Of a DNA stretch of 64,000 nt, positions 60,914 through 64,000 are shown in pieces. The notes beneath the pieces were generated by a model. The model was not told where the DNA came from. It did not search any database and worked only from the letters and a program-made list of their open reading frames with translations. Both the position numbers and the translations under genes were made by a program. Within the stretch, counting starts at the first letter, position 1. Every line of letters begins with the position of its first letter. The stretch covers positions 89,993 through 153,992 of the forward strand of contig CAWIVJ010000019.1 of the NCBI GenBank assembly GCA_963839525.1. The letters are read 5' to 3'. The DNA comes from CAWIVJ01 sp963839525. Lineage in GTDB: Bacteria; Cyanobacteriota; Vampirovibrionia; Gastranaerophilales; Gastranaerophilaceae.

Positions 60914-62122
60914 CTAAGAAAAACAATTTAAAATTATCAATCTGATATTTTCATCAGAAATTTTTTCTAAAACAACATCCCTGTCAACTTCACCAAGCTT
61001 ATTCAAAACTTTCATCACTTCCACCGTTTTTAAAATTATTGTCTGATTAGAAGAATCCAAAAGTTTTTTCAATTTGTCAAAAGCCTCAACTAATCCAAGC
61101 TCTTGAACAAGTTCAAGCGCAGAAAAAACATAATTGCTGTCCTCTCTCAATTCATTTAAAAATTGTTTTTTCTGCGCTTCCCAAAAGTCAGAAGGCTGAG
61201 AGTTCAGTAATTTTTTTATTTCATAAACCTCTTCTTTTATAGATTTATCTTCATCAAAAATGTATTCTTCATTTTCCGTTAACTGTTCAAATTTTTGTTT
61301 TGCATTCAACAAAATCGTTGAAATTCTGCTATTCTTTTCCCCGGAAATTAATTTTTCAAAAACTTCAAAAAGCTGGAAATCAAAAATCTGTGAAAGTGCA
61401 ACAATTTCACCAAGTCCGTTTATTATATAATTTACAGCCAAAAGTGTATCATCTTTAAAATCAGTATCCAACAACTCCAAAAAGCTCTGCAAATAAGGGA
61501 TTTCCGAAGCAATATTCTCTGACATTGAAGATTTTTTCATTGCTTCAAAAAGAACTCTAAGCGCACGTTTGTCATTATATGCCGTTAAAAATCTGACAGC
61601 GGAAAGTCTTTCAAAGTCATCATTTGATTTAAGTTTTTCCATAGCTGTATTAAAAGATTCCTCGTCTTTCATTGCCGATAGAGCTTCCGCACAGTTAAGA
61701 GCCAGAGAATCAAAATCCGAATAAGAATATTTTCTCAATAAATCAATAGCCAGAGAATCATTTATACGCGAAAAATACTTTGCAGCATAAGCTTTTTCGT
61801 CACCCGAACCATTTTCAAGCCTGTTAAGCATATCGTCAGTTAAATCTTCATCTGCAAATTTTACCAAATTAGATATTATCAATTCTTCATAATCGTAAGA
61901 ATAAATTTTTAAAAAGCAAAGCAGATTCTTACAATTAGTTTTATTTATAACTTTCGCAAGTCTTTTTTTAACATTCTCTTTAATAAAATCAAACAAAAAA
62001 TCGCTTTTATCAACAAGAGCTGAAAAAGCTTCAACATCACAGCTGTTTATAATATGAGCAGCTGCAAACTCAAAATCTTTGGGATTTTTCCCTGTAAGTT
62101 TTTTTACATGCTCATTATCCAT
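60914..62122 (-). CDS. HEAT-repeat-like helical protein, 402 aa
   Basis: Consecutive helical hairpins such as DEKAYAAKYFSRINDSLAID, ALNCAEALSAMKDEESFNTA and RLSAVRFLTAYNDKRALRVL, typical of HEAT/armadillo arrays that act as protein-binding scaffolds. Residues ~240-300 are more charged and may be a linker; helical repeats resume to the end (FDKLKKLLDSSNQTIILKTV). It starts 4 bp after the SLOG-protein stop, so both belong to one operon. No enzyme motif. Partner unknown. Confidence 0.75.
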   Translation of the reverse strand: MDNEHVKKLTGKNPKDFEFAAAHIINSCDVEAFSALVDKSDFLFDFIKENVKKRLAKVINKTNCKNLLCFLKIYSYDYEELIISNLVKFADEDLTDDMLNRLENGSGDEKAYAAKYFSRINDSLAIDLLRKYSYSDFDSLALNCAEALSAMKDEESFNTAMEKLKSNDDFERLSAVRFLTAYNDKRALRVLFEAMKKSSMSENIASEIPYLQSFLELLDTDFKDDTLLAVNYIINGLGEIVALSQIFDFQLFEVFEKLISGEKNSRISTILLNAKQKFEQLTENEEYIFDEDKSIKEEVYEIKKLLNSQPSDFWEAQKKQFLNELREDSNYVFSALELVQELGLVEAFDKLKKLLDSSNQTIILKTVEVMKVLNKLGEVDRDVVLEKISDENIRLIILNCFS

Positions 62123-62126
62123 AATA

Positions 62127-62729
62127 TTAATCTAAATAAAACACTGTAACAACTTTATAACCTTCCTCGGCGTATTCAACAGCTTTATGAAGAGTTTTGC
62201 TTGTATGTGACAAGAAACAGATTAATTGATTGCAGTCATCAATAATCTCTCTGTTACAAATCCTTGAAGCATCCGCAAGAGTCATCATAGCTCTGTCGGC
62301 ATGCTCAACAATATGGGGAATTCCTATAAGCTGATCTTGCACATCTGAAGGCTGCTGACCGATTGTTTGAGGAAGAATAACTTTTAATTTTTCAGGATTT
62401 GCTTTCATCGCGCCCCTGATTGCAGCAGTATTCGTTCCAGAAGAACCGCCGGATGTTATAATTGTATTGCCTTGTTTTACAAGAGCAGTAGTAAGTGTTT
62501 CTATTAATTGCTGGTGAGTAATCGGTAGATTACGGCTTCCAATAATTGCAATTCTTTTTGCAGATTGCTGAATAGTCGCCAGTTCCATAGCTAATTCATC
62601 AACTGTATCAGGGTTGGAATCTGAAATACTGTCTAAATCATCTACCGGAACCATGATTGATGATTGTTTTTCATTATCATCAGAATTTTTTCCTAAATTA
62701 ACAACTTTACTGATTTTTTCGTCCACCAT
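62127..62729 (-). CDS. SLOG/DprA-like nucleotide-binding protein, 200 aa
   Basis: An N-terminal acidic tail (~60 residues) precedes a Rossmann-like SLOG domain: RIAIIGSRNLPITHQQLIET (about residue 56), NTIITSGGSSGTNTAAIRGA (about 90) and KLKVILPQTIGQQPSD (about 115). The GSR and SGG...G motifs are those of DprA/LOG/YpsA relatives that bind nucleotides or nucleic acid. No DprA C-terminal domain is present. Operon with the HEAT-repeat gene. Strong site AGGTAGGA before the ATG. Confidence 0.75.
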   Translation of the reverse strand: MVDEKISKVVNLGKNSDDNEKQSSIMVPVDDLDSISDSNPDTVDELAMELATIQQSAKRIAIIGSRNLPITHQQLIETLTTALVKQGNTIITSGGSSGTNTAAIRGAMKANPEKLKVILPQTIGQQPSDVQDQLIGIPHIVEHADRAMMTLADASRICNREIIDDCNQLICFLSHTSKTLHKAVEYAEEGYKVVTVFYLD

Positions 62730-62856
62730 TTATCCTACCTTATTCTTTGAATTTTATTATTTTTTTTGTTACGATAATAATAACATAAAAAAATAATTTT
62801 GGAAGGGGTAAATGTTTTTTATCTTATGTTTGAAATGGTTTTTATAATTGCGATGG

Positions 62857-64000
62857 ATGGGAATGGAAAATATTTTAGATAAACTTAATCAAGAGCAGCT
62901 TCAAGCAGTTAAAAACATTAACGGTTCACTGCTTATACTAGCGGGAGCAGGCAGCGGCAAAACAAGAGTTTTAACGTCAAGAATTGCCTACTTAATTAAA
63001 TCTGGAGTAAAAGCAAGAGAAATTCTGGCTGTAACTTTTACAAATAAAGCTGCAAAAGAAATGCGCGAACGTCTTGCTTCAATACTGGGCGAAGAAATTG
63101 TTAAATACATGTGGGTAGGTACTTTTCATAATATTTGCGGGAGAATTCTCCGTCAGGATATTGAAAATTTCTCTTTTCCTTCAGGAAAAAAACTTGATAA
63201 AAATTTTACAATTTATGATGAACAAGATTCAGTAGCTGTAATAAAAGCAGCTGTTAAAAAGCTTAATCTCGATGATAAAATTTATGCTCCAAAATTGGTA
63301 AAAACAATCATTTCTAACGCAAAAAATAAAATGCAGGATGCTTTCAGTTTTTCGACGTTTGCAAGAGATTTTAAATCACAAAAAATTGCAGACATTTTTG
63401 AAGAATATGAAAATACGCTAAACAACAACAATGCAATAGATTTTGATGACATGTTGATGCTTGCAGTAAAACTTTTAGAAAAATATCCTCAGGTAAGAGA
63501 AAAACATTTTTCAAGATTTCAGCATATTCTTGTTGACGAGTTTCAAGATACAAACCAGGCTCAATATAGCCTAGTAAAAATGCTTTACACAAATTTAAGC
63601 GAAGAACATATGGAAAATCGTTCACTTTGTGTAGTTGGTGATATTGATCAATCTATTTACAGTTGGCGTGGAGCTGATTTTAAGATTATCCTTAATTTTC
63701 AGCGTGATTTTAAAGATACAACAGTAATTAAACTCCAGCAAAATTACCGTTCAACCGAAAATATTTTAAGTGCAGCAAACGCTATCATTGAAAACAACGA
63801 AGAACGTGTTGATAAGGTGCTTTATTCACAAAAAGGCGAGGGTGAAAAAATTAATTATTTTGAAGCACAGGATGAAGCGGACGAAGCAAATTTCATTGCC
63901 CGAATAATAAAAGACTCTGGCGGAAATTATAACCAATTTGCTGTGTTATACCGTACAAATGCTGAGACATATGTAACTGAACTAGTTAACCAGAAGAAGA
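62857..64000 (+). CDS. UvrD/PcrA-type DNA helicase, N-terminal part (runs off the right edge)
   Basis: Superfamily 1A 3'-5' helicase in repair and replication. LNQEQLQAVKNINGSLLILAGAGSGKTRVL (Q motif and Walker A, shown here in parts: LNQEQLQAV, AGAGSGKTRVL), AVTFTNKAAKEMRERL (motif Ia), DFDDMLMLAVKLL, ILVDEFQDTNQAQY (Walker B), VVGDIDQSIYSWRGAD (motif III) and LQQNYRSTENIL (motif IV) are all present. About 380 codons lie in the window. ATG at 62857, or 62863, is chosen; an 11-codon ORF (62812-62847) with its own strong ribosome site precedes it. Confidence 0.93.
   Translation, partial: MGMENILDKLNQEQLQAVKNINGSLLILAGAGSGKTRVLTSRIAYLIKSGVKAREILAVTFTNKAAKEMRERLASILGEEIVKYMWVGTFHNICGRILRQDIENFSFPSGKKLDKNFTIYDEQDSVAVIKAAVKKLNLDDKIYAPKLVKTIISNAKNKMQDAFSFSTFARDFKSQKIADIFEEYENTLNNNNAIDFDDMLMLAVKLLEKYPQVREKHFSRFQHILVDEFQDTNQAQYSLVKMLYTNLSEEHMENRSLCVVGDIDQSIYSWRGADFKIILNFQRDFKDTTVIKLQQNYRSTENILSAANAIIENNEERVDKVLYSQKGEGEKINYFEAQDEADEANFIARIIKDSGGNYNQFAVLYRTNAETYVTELVNQKK

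Noticed and set aside
1..64000. CRISPR arrays
   Set aside because: No regularly spaced direct repeats of 23-47 bp with unique spacers; the tandem mnmE units have no spacers.

Overview
The window is AT-rich (by eye roughly two thirds A+T), gene-dense bacterial chromosome from a flagellated, peptidoglycan-bearing organism. Several proteins share an odd N-terminal pattern (Met-Lys-Ile/Val, a short Asn/Gln/Thr-rich stretch, then Asn/Ser-Phe-Lys/Ser/Glu-Gly/Ala). From memory this is common in gut Melainabacteria (Gastranaerophilales, non-photosynthetic relatives of Cyanobacteria). That lineage is my best guess (moderate confidence, an inference); no rRNA or other phylogenetic marker was compared.

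Layout. 0-4.5 kb: 5' part of pheT, a PlsC-type acyltransferase, a tiny pilin-like ORF, a MATE exporter and mnmE, which carries two in-frame insertions of repetitive DNA. 4.6-6.9 kb: a flagellar rod operon (two FlgF/FlgG-type genes, flgB, flgC). 6.9-12.3 kb: beta-carbonic anhydrase, TPR proteins, metF, malQ. 12.3-20.8 kb: a small FKG-type protein behind a strong promoter with palindromic sites, ribD, a GNAT-like protein, a CBS protein, an ArsB/NhaD-type transporter, a large phosphohexomutase and two PlsC paralogues. 20.8-31.9 kb: a short ssb, a DUF1537 kinase/PdxA pair, asparaginase II, a second flagellar group (FlaG-like, fliS, FliT-like), a CDF transporter, a phosphodiester glycosidase with a structured leader, a VWA protein and dnaB. 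32.2-35.8 kb: cysteine desulfurase and a redox group (winged-helix protein, AhpD/CMD protein, CoA-disulfide reductase). 36.6-41.6 kb: GDP-mannose precursor enzymes (manC, manB) around a GT39-like membrane glycosyltransferase. 41.7-51.7 kb: an orphan sugar ABC permease, the wall/division cluster murC-murB-ddl-ftsQ, a ribbon-helix-helix regulator, a histidine kinase with a REC-GGDEF-like-REC regulator, tsaE-tsaB, a coiled-coil protein and coaD.

51.7-60.9 kb is an accessory island unlike the rest: long non-coding stretches, several families of palindromic repeats, one very large unknown protein with an internal duplication, its frameshifted inverted paralogue, two tandem decayed copies of another FKG-type gene, and a lipoprotein/pilin-like convergent pair enclosed by a 140-bp inverted repeat that reads as identical. 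After the island come a HEAT-repeat protein, a SLOG-fold nucleotide-binding protein and the 5' part of a UvrD/PcrA helicase.

The most interesting signals are the N-terminal FKG-type leader shared by otherwise unrelated proteins, the promoter-bearing repeats placed upstream of such genes in the island, and in-frame repeat insertions in essential genes (mnmE, murC), reminiscent of Rickettsia palindromic elements. No tRNA, rRNA, CRISPR array, integrase or transposase gene was recognised.
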